Origin: Rheinheimera soli | GTDB taxonomy: Bacteria; Pseudomonadota; Gammaproteobacteria; Enterobacterales; Alteromonadaceae | Direction: 5' to 3' | DNA length: 36,367 nt | Assembly: GCF_021290985.1 (NCBI RefSeq) | Contig: NZ_JAJOYU010000041.1 | Coordinates: 1 to 36,367, forward strand | Shown here: positions 1 to 9,934 of the stretch, in pieces | Layout: each line of letters opens with the position of its first letter | Numbering within the stretch: position 1 is the first letter of the stretch | Program-made: the position numbers and the translations under genes | The notes under the pieces: generated by a model | What the model saw: only the letters and a program-made list of their open reading frames with translations | Databases searched by the model: none | Told to the model about the DNA's origin: nothing

Positions 1-32
1 AAATAAAAAACCCGGTATAAAACCGGGTTCTT
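1..32 (-). terminator. Intrinsic terminator of rplM-rpsI
   Basis: An 8-bp GC-rich inverted repeat (9-16 with 22-29, 5-base loop) lies just past the rpsI stop codon. Read on the minus strand it is followed by a run of T residues interrupted by one A. This is a textbook Rho-independent terminator closing the ribosomal protein operon. Confidence 0.9.
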
Positions 33-48
33 TGCAACAAAAAACGAA

Positions 49-441
49 TTAACGTTTTGAGTACTGTGGACGCTTACGAGCTTTATGCAGACCCACTTTC
101 TTACGTTCAACTTTACGGGCGTCACGTGTGACGAAACCAGCTTTACGTAATGCAGGGCGCAGAGACTCGTCGAACTCCATCAGAGCGCGGGTGATACCGT
201 GGCGGATTGCGCCAGCCTGACCAGAAATACCACCACCTTTAACAGTGACGTATAAGTCAAACTTGCCTACCATTTCCACTAACTCTAACGGTTGCATAAC
301 AACCATACGAGCAGTTTCACGACCGAAGTATTCAGTGATAGAGCGTTGGTTGATAACGATGTTACCTGAACCTGCTTTGATGAATACACGAGCTGTAGAG
401 GTCTTACGACGACCAGTACCGTAATATTGATTAGTTGCCAT
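49..441 (-). CDS. rpsI: 30S ribosomal protein S9
   Basis: Small-subunit ribosomal protein S9, 130 residues, the usual bacterial length. It contains the family core GxGRRKTSxARVF near the N-terminus, the [15 protein letters not shown] segment in the middle and the basic C-terminal tail ending QYSKR, which in known ribosomes reaches the P-site tRNA. It lies 12 bp downstream of rplM on the same strand and is co-transcribed with it, as in E. coli. A strong terminator follows directly. Identification is secure from sequence and from the conserved rplM-rpsI pairing. Confidence 0.98.
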   Translation of the reverse strand: MATNQYYGTGRRKTSTARVFIKAGSGNIVINQRSITEYFGRETARMVVMQPLELVEMVGKFDLYVTVKGGGISGQAGAIRHGITRALMEFDESLRPALRKAGFVTRDARKVERKKVGLHKARKRPQYSKR

Positions 442-453
442 GTTCTGCTCCGA

Positions 454-882
454 TTAGATATCTAAAACTTGCGGTTGCTGAGCAGCATGTTGATGCTCGG
501 CGCCTGCATATACTTTTAACTTACGGAACATAGCGCGGCCCAGAGGACCTTTAGGCAACATACCTTTTACGGCTGCTTCCAATACCATCTCCGGCTTCTT
601 CACAAGCAGTTTTTCAAAGTTAATTTCTTTGATACCACCTGGGAAACCACTGTGAGAGTAGTACATTTTGTTTTTTGCTTTGTTACCAGTGACAGTCACT
701 TTATCAGCATTTACAACGATGATGTAATCACCGGTATCAACGTGTGGAGTGAACTCTGGTTTGTGCTTTCCGCGTAAACGAAGAGCGATCTCAGTTGCGA
801 TACGACCAAGTGTCTTATCTGTTGCATCAACAACGAACCAGTCACGTTGAACGCTTTCTGGCTTAGCAGTAAAAGTTTTCAT
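454..882 (-). CDS. rplM: 50S ribosomal protein L13
   Basis: Large-subunit ribosomal protein L13, 142 residues, full length. Recognisable family segments are the N-terminal [20 protein letters not shown], the [22 protein letters not shown] block and [21 protein letters not shown]. It is an early assembly protein binding 23S rRNA. First gene of the rplM-rpsI operon. In E. coli L13 is reported to repress its own operon by binding the mRNA leader; here the 125-base leader with a stable hairpin would be the place for this. The Shine-Dalgarno is weak (GGGTAG 7 bases before the ATG), which fits translational control. Confidence 0.98.
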   Translation of the reverse strand: MKTFTAKPESVQRDWFVVDATDKTLGRIATEIALRLRGKHKPEFTPHVDTGDYIIVVNADKVTVTGNKAKNKMYYSHSGFPGGIKEINFEKLLVKKPEMVLEAAVKGMLPKGPLGRAMFRKLKVYAGAEHQHAAQQPQVLDI

Positions 883-1000
883 CTAAAAACTACCCAAAAA
901 AAATAACACTGTTACACCTAACACAATCTTCATTGTGTCGCTTATCGCACCCCTTCGAGTACATAAACTGCCAGGCTACGGCAATTTCAGGCTGTAACGT
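883..1000 (-). promoter_or_regulatory. rplM mRNA leader, candidate L13 autoregulatory region
   Basis: This untranslated stretch between the rplM promoter and start codon carries a perfect 7-bp inverted repeat, ACACAAT/ATTGTGT, with a 4-base loop (921-938), followed by a run of eight T residues (minus strand) just before the weak ribosome site. E. coli L13 autogenously controls rplM-rpsI through its leader. I infer, but cannot show, that this hairpin is the equivalent operator. The short open frame that could be read across it (890-1075) is not credible as a gene. Confidence 0.45.
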
Positions 1001-1042
1001 GGGCCGGGCGCGGATTATATAGTAACCACTGACAAAAAACAG
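1001..1042 (-). promoter_or_regulatory. rplM promoter with GC-rich discriminator
   Basis: A perfect -10 TATAAT on the minus strand at 1014-1019 is followed immediately by an almost pure G/C discriminator (1001-1013). GC-rich discriminators are the hallmark of stringently controlled ribosomal promoters. The -35 is poor: TTGTCA is present but too close, and the correctly spaced hexamer is CTGTTT-like. The -10 position and gene context make the assignment reasonable. Confidence 0.6.
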
Positions 1043-1058
1043 CCATTTCTGTAAAAAA

Positions 1059-2153
1059 TTACGGTAAATGTTCACTAGCCAGATAGTCGTGCGATTGCAT
1101 TTCCTGTAAACGGCTTAAACAACGCTTAAATTCAAAAGACAAAATGCCTTCTGTATAGAGGTGTTCCATAGGCACAGAAGCGGAAATAATCAGTTTAACG
1201 TGGCGCTCATAGAACTCATCCACCAGCGCAATAAAGCGTCTGGCCACATCATCGCGGGTTTGCCCCATCTGCGTCACATTCGACAGTAAGACAGTGTGGT
1301 AACACTTACTCAGCTCCATATAGTCATATTGACTACGAGCTGTTTCACATAGCTCTGGAAAATCAAACCAGATAATACCATCCGCTTCTTTACGACTGGT
1401 CAGGGTCCGGCCTGCTATCTCTATTTGTGCTTTATCCTGACGAGGCTCCACCGATAAGGCCAAAAAGTATTCAGCCAAATTACAATCTGCTTTTTCATCC
1501 AGCGGCGAATGATAAATTTCAGCCTGAGTTAAAGTGCGAAGACGGTAATCGATACCACTGTCGACATTCACTATTTCCGTATGTTGCTTAATCAAAGCTA
1601 TTGCAGGCAGAAAACGCGCCCGCTGTAGGCCATTACGATACAAACCATCAGGCTCAATGTTAGAGGTGGCCACCAACGTAATACCACGGGCAAACAACTC
1701 TTGCATCAGGGTGCCTAAAATCATTGCGTCTGTAATGTCAGAGACAAAAAATTCATCAAAACACAAAATATCAGTTTCAGCTTTAAAGCGATCGGCCACG
1801 ATCTTTAGCGGATCAGACACGCCAGGCAGAGACTTTAACTCCTGATGCACTTTGTGCATAAAGCGGTGAAAGTGGATGCGCAGCTTACGTGTGGTCGGCA
1901 GACATTCATAAAAAGTATCCACCAAATAGGTTTTACCCCGCCCTACTCCGCCCCAGAAATACAGGCCTTTCAGTGGTTGTGCTTCTGGCTTTTTCCCCAG
2001 CAGTTTATCCAGAAAACCTTGCTTAGCAGGCTTCTGTTGCACAAATTGCTGATACAGACGTTCCAGCTGCTGTACTGCATTTTGCTGGGCAGCATCAAAC
2101 AGAAAATCATCACGTTGGAGGTCTTGTTGATATTTTTGCAGTGGTGTAGTCAT
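1059..2153 (-). CDS. zapE: Cell division protein ZapE (AFG1-like ATPase)
   Basis: Predicted P-loop ATPase of the AFG1/ZapE family, 364 residues from the ATG used here. In E. coli ZapE associates with the Z-ring and affects FtsZ bundles late in division. Walker A GGVGRGKT is at residues 68-75 and Walker B ILCFDEF around 129-135. The stretches FHRFMHKVH, DEFFVSDITDAM and FIALVDEFYERHVKL are characteristic. A TTG codon eight codons upstream has an AAGG at suitable distance and could be the start instead, but E. coli ZapE aligns from the ATG. Its location next to rplM and divergent from zapG is the usual gammaproteobacterial arrangement. Confidence 0.93.
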   Translation of the reverse strand: MTTPLQKYQQDLQRDDFLFDAAQQNAVQQLERLYQQFVQQKPAKQGFLDKLLGKKPEAQPLKGLYFWGGVGRGKTYLVDTFYECLPTTRKLRIHFHRFMHKVHQELKSLPGVSDPLKIVADRFKAETDILCFDEFFVSDITDAMILGTLMQELFARGITLVATSNIEPDGLYRNGLQRARFLPAIALIKQHTEIVNVDSGIDYRLRTLTQAEIYHSPLDEKADCNLAEYFLALSVEPRQDKAQIEIAGRTLTSRKEADGIIWFDFPELCETARSQYDYMELSKCYHTVLLSNVTQMGQTRDDVARRFIALVDEFYERHVKLIISASVPMEHLYTEGILSFEFKRCLSRLQEMQSHDYLASEHLP

Positions 2154-2277
2154 GCTGGATATTGAAAAATAAGCCAATTAACCTTAAATAATGGTCGTAA
2201 TAGTAACATGCCTTACCACTCTGGATAAGAAGATAGGTTAAACTATTGTTGAACTAACTAATTTTTCAGGAGTTGTT

Positions 2278-2730
2278 ATGACTGTTACTTTTGCCTTGGC
2301 CTGGTTAGTAGCTGGCTTAGTGGTTGGCATAGTGGCAACCCGCTTGTATTGTTTGCGTCAATTTAATCAAAGCAAACTGCAGGTGGAGCTAAACGAAACC
2401 AAACAGCAGCTGCAGCAATACCGTAGCGATGTCACAGAGCACGTGGAAACCACTCATCAATTGATGAGTCAGCTTCACGAGAACTACGAAAAAATTGCCC
2501 GCCATATGGCTCAGACCAAGATGCAGTTGATCGAAAGACCAACTTTTGACAACCGTAGCGAGCTGAATTATTTCGCAGCAGACACTACGGCACAGATACG
2601 CCAGTCGATCCATAAACTGGATGAGCGTCGCAAAGTGAAGGACGAACCGTCCTATCAGCCATTGGATTATTCCAATACAGCCAGTGGCTTAATGAAAAAT
2701 AAAACTGAGCGAAACTCATCGGACAACTGA
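2278..2730 (+). CDS. zapG: Cell division/envelope protein ZapG (YhcB, DUF1043)
   Basis: Inner-membrane coiled-coil protein of the YhcB/DUF1043 family, 150 residues. One N-terminal membrane helix (about residues 4-21) is followed by a long charged and glutamine-rich helical region (about 30-95) predicted to form a coiled coil, then a polar disordered tail. E. coli YhcB/ZapG links cell division with envelope synthesis. AGGAG stands five bases before the ATG. It is divergent from zapE and directly upstream of degQ, as in E. coli. Function here is by homology and position. Confidence 0.85.
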   Translation: MTVTFALAWLVAGLVVGIVATRLYCLRQFNQSKLQVELNETKQQLQQYRSDVTEHVETTHQLMSQLHENYEKIARHMAQTKMQLIERPTFDNRSELNYFAADTTAQIRQSIHKLDERRKVKDEPSYQPLDYSNTASGLMKNKTERNSSDN

Positions 2731-2757
2731 ACTTTTCGACTGGTAAAGCATTCTTAG
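2727..2757 (+). promoter_or_regulatory. Candidate sigma-E-type promoter for degQ
   Basis: GAACTT at 2729-2734, 17 bases, then TCTTA at 2752-2756. This resembles the envelope-stress sigma-E consensus (GGAACTT, 16-17 bases, TCTGA-like) and sits about 35 bp ahead of the degQ start, overlapping the zapG stop codon. A single match of this quality can arise by chance. Confidence 0.35.
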
Positions 2758-2789
2758 TGGCGTCATCCGTACGAAGGAGCATTACCTAT

Positions 2790-4151
2790 ATGAAGTCGCA
2801 GTTATCTTTAGTTACTGTCAGTATTTTAACCGCCTTTCTGCTGGCGCAACCCGCGCCAGCTCAGGCTAAGTTGCCATTTTTTGGCGCTGGCGATCAGGAA
2901 ATGCCAAGTCTGGCGCCTATGCTGGAGAATGTGACTCCTGCTGTAGTCAATATCTCAGTGGCCGGCAGCCGCGAAGTTCGTCAACGCTTACCCGGTGGTT
3001 TAGAGCAATTCCTTGGCCGCCGCGGCGAGTTACGCCAGGAACAGCCTTTCCGTGGTTTGGGTTCAGGCGTCATCATCGATGCTAAAAAAGGTTATGTGGT
3101 GACTAACCATCACGTGATTAATGAGGCTTCTGAAATTCAGGTGACCTTAAAAGATGGTCGCAGTTACAAAGCGAAAAGAATTGGCGAAGATCCAGAAAGC
3201 GATATAGCTCTGCTGCAAATTGAAGCTGAAGATCTAACTCAGGTTGAACTGGCGGATTCAGATGTTTTAAGAGTGGGCGATTTTACTATAGCTATAGGAA
3301 ACCCCTTTGGCTTAGGGCAAACCGTCACTTCAGGTATTGTCAGTGCTTTAGGCCGTGGTGGTTTAGGCATTGAAGGTTATGAAGATTTTATCCAAACCGA
3401 TGCAGCCATTAACAGCGGCAACTCAGGCGGCGCTTTAGTCAACCTCAAAGGCCAGTTGATTGGTATCAATACCGCCATTATAGGTCCTAATGGCGGCAAT
3501 ATAGGCATAGGTTTTGCTATTCCTGCCAATATGATGAAAAACCTGGTCGCCCAGTTTGTTGAATTCGGTGAAGTGCGTCGTGGTGCTTTAGGTGTACGCG
3601 GCGGTGATTTAAACGCTGAAATTGCCAAAGCAATGAAAACCAAAACCAGCAAAGGTGGTTGGGTACAAGAAGTGATCCCAGGTTCAGCAGCCGATAAAGC
3701 TGGCCTGAAAAGTGGTGATATTATTACCCATCTGAACGGTAAAAAGATTGAGTCTTTTACTGAAGTTCGCGCCAAAATAGCCACGCTAGGTGTAGGCAAA
3801 GAAATAGCTTTAGGTATTTTGCGTGATGATAAAGCGCTAACAGTGAAAGTGACGCTGGAAGCTGCAGAAGCTGCCACAGCAGAAGCGAAAGTACTGCATC
3901 CAATGCTTGAAGGTGCCAGTTTAACCGATGGTAAAACACCGGATGGTGAGAATGGGATTGTGGTGGATGAAGTTGCAGCCCGCTCCCCTGCTGCTGCATT
4001 AGGACTGGAAAAAGGCGATGTGATTATTGGTGTTAGTCGCAGCAGAGTGACCAGCACCAAAGAGTTACGAGAGCTGCTGAGTAAAAGCTCCGGCATCATA
4101 GCATTGCAGGTTCAACGCGGTAATCGCATCCTTTACGTATTGATACGTTAA
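2790..4151 (+). CDS. degQ: Periplasmic serine protease DegQ (Do family)
   Basis: HtrA-family periplasmic protease and chaperone, 453 residues. Signal peptide ends around residue 26 (AQA). The trypsin-like domain has catalytic His108 in TNHHV, Asp138 in ESDIALL and Ser212 in GNSGGA, followed by two PDZ domains (about 265-350 and 370-450). Two PDZ domains and a cleavable signal separate it from DegS. The start was chosen because AAGGAG lies ten bases before this ATG and the signal peptide begins properly; an upstream GTG adds eleven unlikely residues. It sits directly ahead of degS, the E. coli arrangement. DegQ rather than DegP is chosen from this pairing and the short Q-linker; the distinction is not absolute. 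Confidence 0.93.
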   Translation: MKSQLSLVTVSILTAFLLAQPAPAQAKLPFFGAGDQEMPSLAPMLENVTPAVVNISVAGSREVRQRLPGGLEQFLGRRGELRQEQPFRGLGSGVIIDAKKGYVVTNHHVINEASEIQVTLKDGRSYKAKRIGEDPESDIALLQIEAEDLTQVELADSDVLRVGDFTIAIGNPFGLGQTVTSGIVSALGRGGLGIEGYEDFIQTDAAINSGNSGGALVNLKGQLIGINTAIIGPNGGNIGIGFAIPANMMKNLVAQFVEFGEVRRGALGVRGGDLNAEIAKAMKTKTSKGGWVQEVIPGSAADKAGLKSGDIITHLNGKKIESFTEVRAKIATLGVGKEIALGILRDDKALTVKVTLEAAEAATAEAKVLHPMLEGASLTDGKTPDGENGIVVDEVAARSPAAALGLEKGDVIIGVSRSRVTSTKELRELLSKSSGIIALQVQRGNRILYVLIR

Positions 4152-4156
4152 CTTTT

Positions 4157-4187
4157 TGCAGTAGCAAGCCTGTGGCTTGCTACTGCA
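4157..4187 (+). terminator. Long hairpin between degQ and degS
   Basis: A perfect 14-bp inverted repeat (4157-4170 with 4174-4187, 3-base loop) begins six bases after the degQ stop. No T-run follows on the plus strand, so it may act as an mRNA 3'-end stabiliser or a weak terminator rather than a canonical one. degS therefore may not depend only on the degQ transcript. Confidence 0.45.
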
Positions 4188-4240
4188 ACTCCATATTTAG
4201 TGTTATGCTTGCAAAATCTTTTGTTTCATAACTTCTCCCA

Positions 4241-5320
4241 GTGCCCAAACTTCTGATTAGTCTATTAAAAAGTGTTGCTTATGGTCTTGCACTTGCAATG
4301 CTGTGGTTGGTCTTTTTCAACCAGGGTCAGGGATTAAACCTGAATTTCTGGCAACAAAAAGAATCAGTGCCAGCACCTGTGTCTTATTCCAGAGCAGTGC
4401 GCGCCGCGGCACCGGCTGTTGTCAATGTCTATACCAAAAGCACCACTCAGGATCCCCGTTCTTACCAAAGCAGAACTATAGAGCGTCAAGAGCTTGGCTC
4501 CGGTGTCATTATGAATGCTCAGGGTTATGTGCTGACTAATTATCATGTGGTCTATGGAGCCGACCAGATTTCAGTAGCGTTGCAGGATGGCCGGGTCTTT
4601 GACGCGATACTGATTGGCCAGGACCAACTGACAGACTTAGCTGTATTGTATGTCGAAGCCGACAACTTACCTGTGATCCCACAGGATGATAGCTTAGAGC
4701 CTCAGGTTGGAGATGTGGTACTGGCAATAGGCAATCCCTTTAATTTGGGTCAGGCCATTACTCAGGGTGTTATAAGTGCAACAGGCCGAGGCGGCTTGAG
4801 CCCAGCAAACGGTTATGCCGACTTTATGCAAATGGACGCTGCCATTAATGCGGGTAACTCAGGCGGTGCTTTAATTAACAGCAATGGCGTGTTAGTCGGT
4901 ATCAACACTGCGGCTTTCCAACGCCAGCGTAATCTGGACATTCAGGGTATATTTTTTGCGGTGCCTTATAGCTTAGCCAGTAATGTTCTGCAGAAACTGA
5001 TCCAGCATGGTCGCGTGATCCGTGGTTATTTAGGTGTCAGTGGAGACCCTGTGGTTAATCCTGCAGGCGATCCGATGATATCCACAGCCCAAACTTTATT
5101 TGGTGTCAAAATCAGCGCCATAGAACCTTTAAGTCCTGCCGCTATAGCGGGTTTAGAAATTGGCGATATATTACAGAAAATTAATGGTGTGACTTTAACC
5201 AGCGTACATCATGCGCTGGATTTGATTGCGGAAACCCAACCAGACACCACCTTACAAATGTCGATTGAACGCAATGGCAAGGCTTTGACTATACCTGTGG
5301 TGATTAGAGAACTTAACTAA
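4241..5320 (+). CDS. degS: Membrane-anchored serine protease DegS
   Basis: Site-1 protease of the sigma-E response, 359 residues, beginning at GTG. In E. coli, DegS bound to misfolded porin C-termini cuts the anti-sigma factor RseA. Here a single N-terminal membrane anchor (residues 4-26) with no cleavage site is followed by the protease domain with His102 (TNYHVV), Asp132 (LTDLAVL) and Ser207 (GNSGGAL), and one PDZ domain (about 260-355). One PDZ plus an uncleaved anchor is the DegS layout. No clear Shine-Dalgarno precedes the GTG, suggesting weak translation, which would suit a low-copy regulatory protease. A bidirectional terminator separates it from convergent murA. Confidence 0.93.
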   Translation: MPKLLISLLKSVAYGLALAMLWLVFFNQGQGLNLNFWQQKESVPAPVSYSRAVRAAAPAVVNVYTKSTTQDPRSYQSRTIERQELGSGVIMNAQGYVLTNYHVVYGADQISVALQDGRVFDAILIGQDQLTDLAVLYVEADNLPVIPQDDSLEPQVGDVVLAIGNPFNLGQAITQGVISATGRGGLSPANGYADFMQMDAAINAGNSGGALINSNGVLVGINTAAFQRQRNLDIQGIFFAVPYSLASNVLQKLIQHGRVIRGYLGVSGDPVVNPAGDPMISTAQTLFGVKISAIEPLSPAAIAGLEIGDILQKINGVTLTSVHHALDLIAETQPDTTLQMSIERNGKALTIPVVIRELN

Positions 5321-5332
5321 CCATTCAAGCTG

Positions 5333-5370
5333 ACATAAAAAAGCCAGTGACTAAGCACTGGCTTTTATGT
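5333..5370. terminator. Bidirectional terminator between degS and murA
   Basis: An 11-bp inverted repeat (5339-5349 with 5356-5366) is flanked by A-rich sequence on the left and T-rich sequence on the right, giving a U-tract in both directions. It serves convergent degS (plus) and the mla-murA operon (minus). Confidence 0.85.
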
Positions 5371-5383
5371 TTAAAGCAACAAA

Positions 5384-6652
<1,269 letters not shown>

Positions 6653-6655
6653 CTA

Positions 6656-6913
6656 CTATACAGGTGGGTTAAGTAATTTTTCACGGCGCCATTGAGTCGG
6701 CGTGAACGTTTTAATTGAAACGGCGTGAATACTACCATCAGCAATAGCTGCCATCAAAGGGGCATAAATCATTTGTTGTTGTTTCACCCGGCTGATGCCA
6801 TCAAAACAATCCCCAATTGCTGTCACAGCATAATGATTGCCTTCGGCTTTTACATAAACTTCAGCCAGTTTCAGCTCTTCTGTTAAAAGAAGCTCAATAT
6901 CATTACACTGCAT
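6656..6913 (-). CDS. ibaG: BolA-family iron-sulfur partner IbaG
   Basis: BolA-like protein of 85 residues. Family features are the central GxHYxV segment, the helix with KQQQMIYAPLMAAI and the C-terminal IHAVSIKTFTP with invariant His63. E. coli IbaG (YrbA) binds monothiol glutaredoxins with a shared Fe-S cluster and is acid-inducible. It overlaps the 3' end of mlaB by 11 bases and precedes murA by nine, so translation is likely coupled. Residue Cys36 could be a second metal ligand; this is inference. Confidence 0.92.
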   Translation of the reverse strand: MQCNDIELLLTEELKLAEVYVKAEGNHYAVTAIGDCFDGISRVKQQQMIYAPLMAAIADGSIHAVSIKTFTPTQWRREKLLNPPV

Positions 6914-7214
6914 TGCTTTTACCCTCTTCTACCAATGGCAATAAGGCCAGAACGTCGGACAACTTAGCCAGAGAAATTAATTGCTCTGGCGCATGACACA
7001 TTTGGATGGTTAACCCCATTTTAGCAGCCTGAGCCACCTGATGAAGTAACCAGGCAAGCCCTGCAGTGTCTACCAATGCAAGCTCATGAAAATCAAAGAC
7101 TACAGTGCCACTTAACTTTTTTAATAGTTTAAATGGCCACTGCGTTGGTACTGTATCCCGATCCAAAGCACCGGAAAACACCAGTGTCTGTTGTTGTTGA
7201 CTAATTTTTAGCAT
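6903..7214 (-). CDS. mlaB: STAS-domain protein MlaB of the phospholipid transporter
   Basis: Cytoplasmic STAS-domain subunit of the MlaFEDB complex, 103 residues, close to the E. coli length. It binds the ATPase MlaF and is needed for complex stability and activity. The core STAS motif reads ALVDTAGLAWLL with Thr50 in the position of the functionally important E. coli Thr52. The first 14 bases overlap the end of mlaC and the last 11 overlap ibaG, implying translational coupling. Sequence conservation of STAS proteins is low, but gene order makes the call firm. Confidence 0.9.
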   Translation of the reverse strand: MLKISQQQQTLVFSGALDRDTVPTQWPFKLLKKLSGTVVFDFHELALVDTAGLAWLLHQVAQAAKMGLTIQMCHAPEQLISLAKLSDVLALLPLVEEGKSNAV

Positions 7215-7866
7215 TATTACCCTGCATAGGAGCTGTGATAGGAGCTTTTGATTTCTCCACTAACAATGCGGTCACGCTGGCCAAACCTTGCTGACGGATC
7301 ATGTTGCCAAGCTCAGCTCTTTTGCTGTCTAACAAAGAGATACCTTCAGCCACCATGTCAAATACCTGCCAGTTTTCAGAATCTTTGGCACGACGCAGTT
7401 TAAACTCGATATTGATATCTGGCTTGCCCGGATCAATAACACGGGTTTTAATGGTGACAATATTTTGCGTACCTACAGCGCGGGCTGGTTCAAAAATCAC
7501 TTTCTGATTTTTATACTGAGTTAAAGCACCGGCGTAAGTGGCTACCATATAATCTTTAAAAGCCAACACAAAAGCATCACGCTCTTCAGGTTTAGTTTGT
7601 TTAATGTAGTTACCTATCACACGAAAAGCAGCATAACGACTGTCGATGTAAGGCACTAATTCTTCATTCACTATCACCCGTAAATGTTCGACATCTTTTT
7701 CAATCTTCGGCTGATCGTTAGCAATACGGCGAAACGCCTGATCGGCCACAGCTTCGATCATTTTGTACGGGTCAGTGTAAGTTTTGACTTCCACGGCGGA
7801 CGCTTGAGCAATCAGGCCTAATGAAATCAATGCAGTAGCTGCAATTTTTACCAGCAATTTTTTCAT
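7201..7866 (-). CDS. mlaC: Periplasmic phospholipid-binding protein MlaC
   Basis: Periplasmic shuttle of the Mla pathway, carrying phospholipid between the outer-membrane MlaA complex and inner-membrane MlaFEDB. 221 residues with a clear signal peptide (MKKLLVKIAATALISLG..., cleavage after ASA about residue 24). The mature part fits the MlaC/Ttg2D family (DPYKMIEAVADQAF, YIKQTKPEERDAFVLAF, WQVFDMVAEGISLL). Two bases separate it from mlaD. The last residues are polar and probably disordered. No mlaA is present in the window. Confidence 0.94.
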   Translation of the reverse strand: MKKLLVKIAATALISLGLIAQASAVEVKTYTDPYKMIEAVADQAFRRIANDQPKIEKDVEHLRVIVNEELVPYIDSRYAAFRVIGNYIKQTKPEERDAFVLAFKDYMVATYAGALTQYKNQKVIFEPARAVGTQNIVTIKTRVIDPGKPDINIEFKLRRAKDSENWQVFDMVAEGISLLDSKRAELGNMIRQQGLASVTALLVEKSKAPITAPMQGNNAKN

Positions 7867-7868
7867 GC

Positions 7869-8336
7869 TTAGTTACTTCCTCTGTTAAATAAGAACTGGC
7901 CGATTAACTCTTCCAGCACAATAGCGGACTTGGTGTCTTCAACATAATCGCCACTTTTCAGGATGGAGACTGTTTCATCAACAAAACCAGGTTGTAATCC
8001 AAGATACTGCTCACCCAATAAACCAGAGGTCAAAATGGCAACTGAACTGGTTTCAGGGAAATTGTTGTATTGGCTGTCAATCTCCATAGCCACTACAGGA
8101 GAATATTCTTCAGTGTCGAGATTAATGGAGCGCACACGGCCAACCACTACACCACCTACTTTAATTGGCGATCTCACTTTTAAGCCGCCAATGTTTTCAA
8201 ACTTGGCATACAACATATAAGTTTCGCCAGACCCCGCCATACCGCTGTTCGCCACTTTCAGGGATAACAACATAAAAGCAGCTATAGCCAGCGCAACAAA
8301 CAAACCTACCAACACTTCGATTTTGCGAGATGTCAT
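7869..8336 (-). CDS. mlaD: MCE-domain protein MlaD
   Basis: Inner-membrane anchored MCE protein that forms the hexameric periplasmic ring of MlaFEDB. 155 residues: one membrane helix (about 8-26) and one MCE domain (about 40-115) with the conserved GGLKVRSPIKVGGVVVGRV segment and the LGLQPG motif. It is shorter than E. coli MlaD (183), the difference being the C-terminal tail, which is often variable. Three bases separate it from mlaE. Confidence 0.94.
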   Translation of the reverse strand: MTSRKIEVLVGLFVALAIAAFMLLSLKVANSGMAGSGETYMLYAKFENIGGLKVRSPIKVGGVVVGRVRSINLDTEEYSPVVAMEIDSQYNNFPETSSVAILTSGLLGEQYLGLQPGFVDETVSILKSGDYVEDTKSAIVLEELIGQFLFNRGSN

Positions 8337-8339
8337 TTT

Positions 8340-9122
8340 TTATCCACCAAACATTACTGCTGTTAATATAAAGTCAAAACCTAAGACCGCCAGAGAAGAT
8401 GTCACCACAGTTTGTGTGGTGGCCTGACTAATGCCTTCAGAGGTTGGCACCGCATCAAAGCCTTTATGTAAGGCTATCCAGGTCACAATCAAAGCAAACA
8501 CAGCACTTTTAATCACGCCGTTCATAATATCCTGCTGGAAATCAACGTTGGCTTGCATTGCAGACCAATAACCGCCGCTATCCACACCTAACCAGTCCAC
8601 ACCCACCAGATGACCACCTAAAATGCCTACGGCAGTAAATATCATCGCCAGCAGAGGCATGCTGATCACGCCAGCCCAAAAACGCGGCGCGATAATACGG
8701 CGCAGCGGATCCACAGCCATCATTTCCATACCTGACAACTGCTCAGTCGCTTTCATCAAACCAATTTCAGCAGTTAAAGCGCTACCTGCCCGGCCGGCAA
8801 ATAATAAAGCTGTCACCACAGGACCCAGTTCGCGCAGTAAACTCAACGCGACTAGCGGGCCTAACATTTGTTCAGCGCCAAATTTCGACAGCACTGTGTA
8901 ACCCTGCAATGCCAGCACCATGCCGATGAACAAACCAGAGACCAGAATGATCAATAAAGACAACACACCCACCACATACAACTGCTTCAGCAATAAAGGG
9001 AAGCTTTTACGTGGTGTTGGCCAGGCAACTAAAGCACCAAACAACATAATGGTAGCCCGGCCCATGCCTTGAATTTTAGCAATACTCTTTTGTCCGAGTT
9101 GCTGTAACTTATCCACTATCAC
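8340..9122 (-). CDS. mlaE: Phospholipid ABC transporter permease MlaE
   Basis: Permease subunit of MlaFEDB, 260 residues, standard length, with about five to six membrane segments. Diagnostic stretches are [38 protein letters not shown]-like sequence in the centre (the MlaE/YrbE family signature) and [20 protein letters not shown] near the C-terminus. It overlaps mlaF by four bases (ATGA), so the two are translationally coupled. Confidence 0.96.
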   Translation of the reverse strand: MIVDKLQQLGQKSIAKIQGMGRATIMLFGALVAWPTPRKSFPLLLKQLYVVGVLSLLIILVSGLFIGMVLALQGYTVLSKFGAEQMLGPLVALSLLRELGPVVTALLFAGRAGSALTAEIGLMKATEQLSGMEMMAVDPLRRIIAPRFWAGVISMPLLAMIFTAVGILGGHLVGVDWLGVDSGGYWSAMQANVDFQQDIMNGVIKSAVFALIVTWIALHKGFDAVPTSEGISQATTQTVVTSSLAVLGFDFILTAVMFGG

Positions 9123-9922
9123 TTGGCTAACTCCATTAATTCAGCACTGTAACTGGCCGCTTTAAAGTGGAAAGGTACAGGGCCATCAGACTCTCCCTGT
9201 AAAAACTGCTGCACTAGCGCAGAAGGGTGAGCCCGAAGCTCTTCTGGCGTGCCTTGCCCTATAACTTTTTGCTCAGCCACTACATAAACATAGTCAGCAA
9301 TACTCATCACTTCATTCACGTCATGGGATACCACGACGGACGTTAAACCTAAGGCATTATTCAAAGAGCGGATCAAACGGACTATCACGCCCATTGAAAT
9401 CGGGTCCTGCCCGGCAAAAGGCTCATCGTACATAATAAGTTGTGGATCTAAAGCGATAGCACGGGCTAACGCAGCACGACGCGCCATACCACCAGACAAT
9501 TCAGCGGGCATTAAATCCCTCGCACCTCGTAAACCTACAGCTTCTAATTTCATCAGCACCATCAGGCGGATAATATCTTCAGGTAAGCGGGTATGTTCCC
9601 GAATAGGAAAGGCTACGTTGTCGTAAACCGACATATCACTGAACATGGCACCGCTTTGGAACAACATGCTCATTTTCTGTCGGGCTTTATACAAATCTTT
9701 ACGATTGAGCTGAGGTATATCCTGACCATTGATCAGAATTTTCCCTTGTTCAGGCTTTAACTGACCACCGATCAGGCGCAGCAATGTGGTTTTACCAATA
9801 CCGCTAGGCCCCATGATGGCCGTCACTTTGCCACGCTGAAACTGCATGCTCATGTCATCATAGATCACACGGTCACCGCGTTTAAACGTCAGGTGCTGAA
9901 TGTCTACCAGAATATCTGACAC
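9119..9922 (-). CDS. mlaF: Phospholipid ABC transporter ATPase MlaF
   Basis: ATPase subunit of the Mla lipid transporter. Walker [10 protein letters not shown], signature LSGGMARR, Walker B LIMYDEPF and the switch VVVSHDV are all present. First gene of mlaFEDCB-ibaG-murA. The start is given as the GTG at 9922 (267 residues) because GAGGA stands five bases before it; an ATG four codons upstream at 9934 is an alternative but has no visible ribosome site. The C-terminal extension after the ATPase core ([17 protein letters not shown]) matches the MlaF tail that contacts MlaB in E. coli. Confidence 0.95.
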   Translation of the reverse strand: MSDILVDIQHLTFKRGDRVIYDDMSMQFQRGKVTAIMGPSGIGKTTLLRLIGGQLKPEQGKILINGQDIPQLNRKDLYKARQKMSMLFQSGAMFSDMSVYDNVAFPIREHTRLPEDIIRLMVLMKLEAVGLRGARDLMPAELSGGMARRAALARAIALDPQLIMYDEPFAGQDPISMGVIVRLIRSLNNALGLTSVVVSHDVNEVMSIADYVYVVAEQKVIGQGTPEELRAHPSALVQQFLQGESDGPVPFHFKAASYSAELMELAK

Positions 9923-9934
9923 GTTGATCCTCAT

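Noticed and set aside
890-1075. 61-residue open frame between rplM and zapE on the minus strand
   Set aside because: It spans the rplM promoter, discriminator and leader hairpin and has no ribosome site.
3377-4099. 240-residue minus-strand frame within degQ
   Set aside because: Shadow of the degQ reading frame; Ser/Thr/Pro-rich composition typical of antisense of an Ala/Gly/Val-rich gene.
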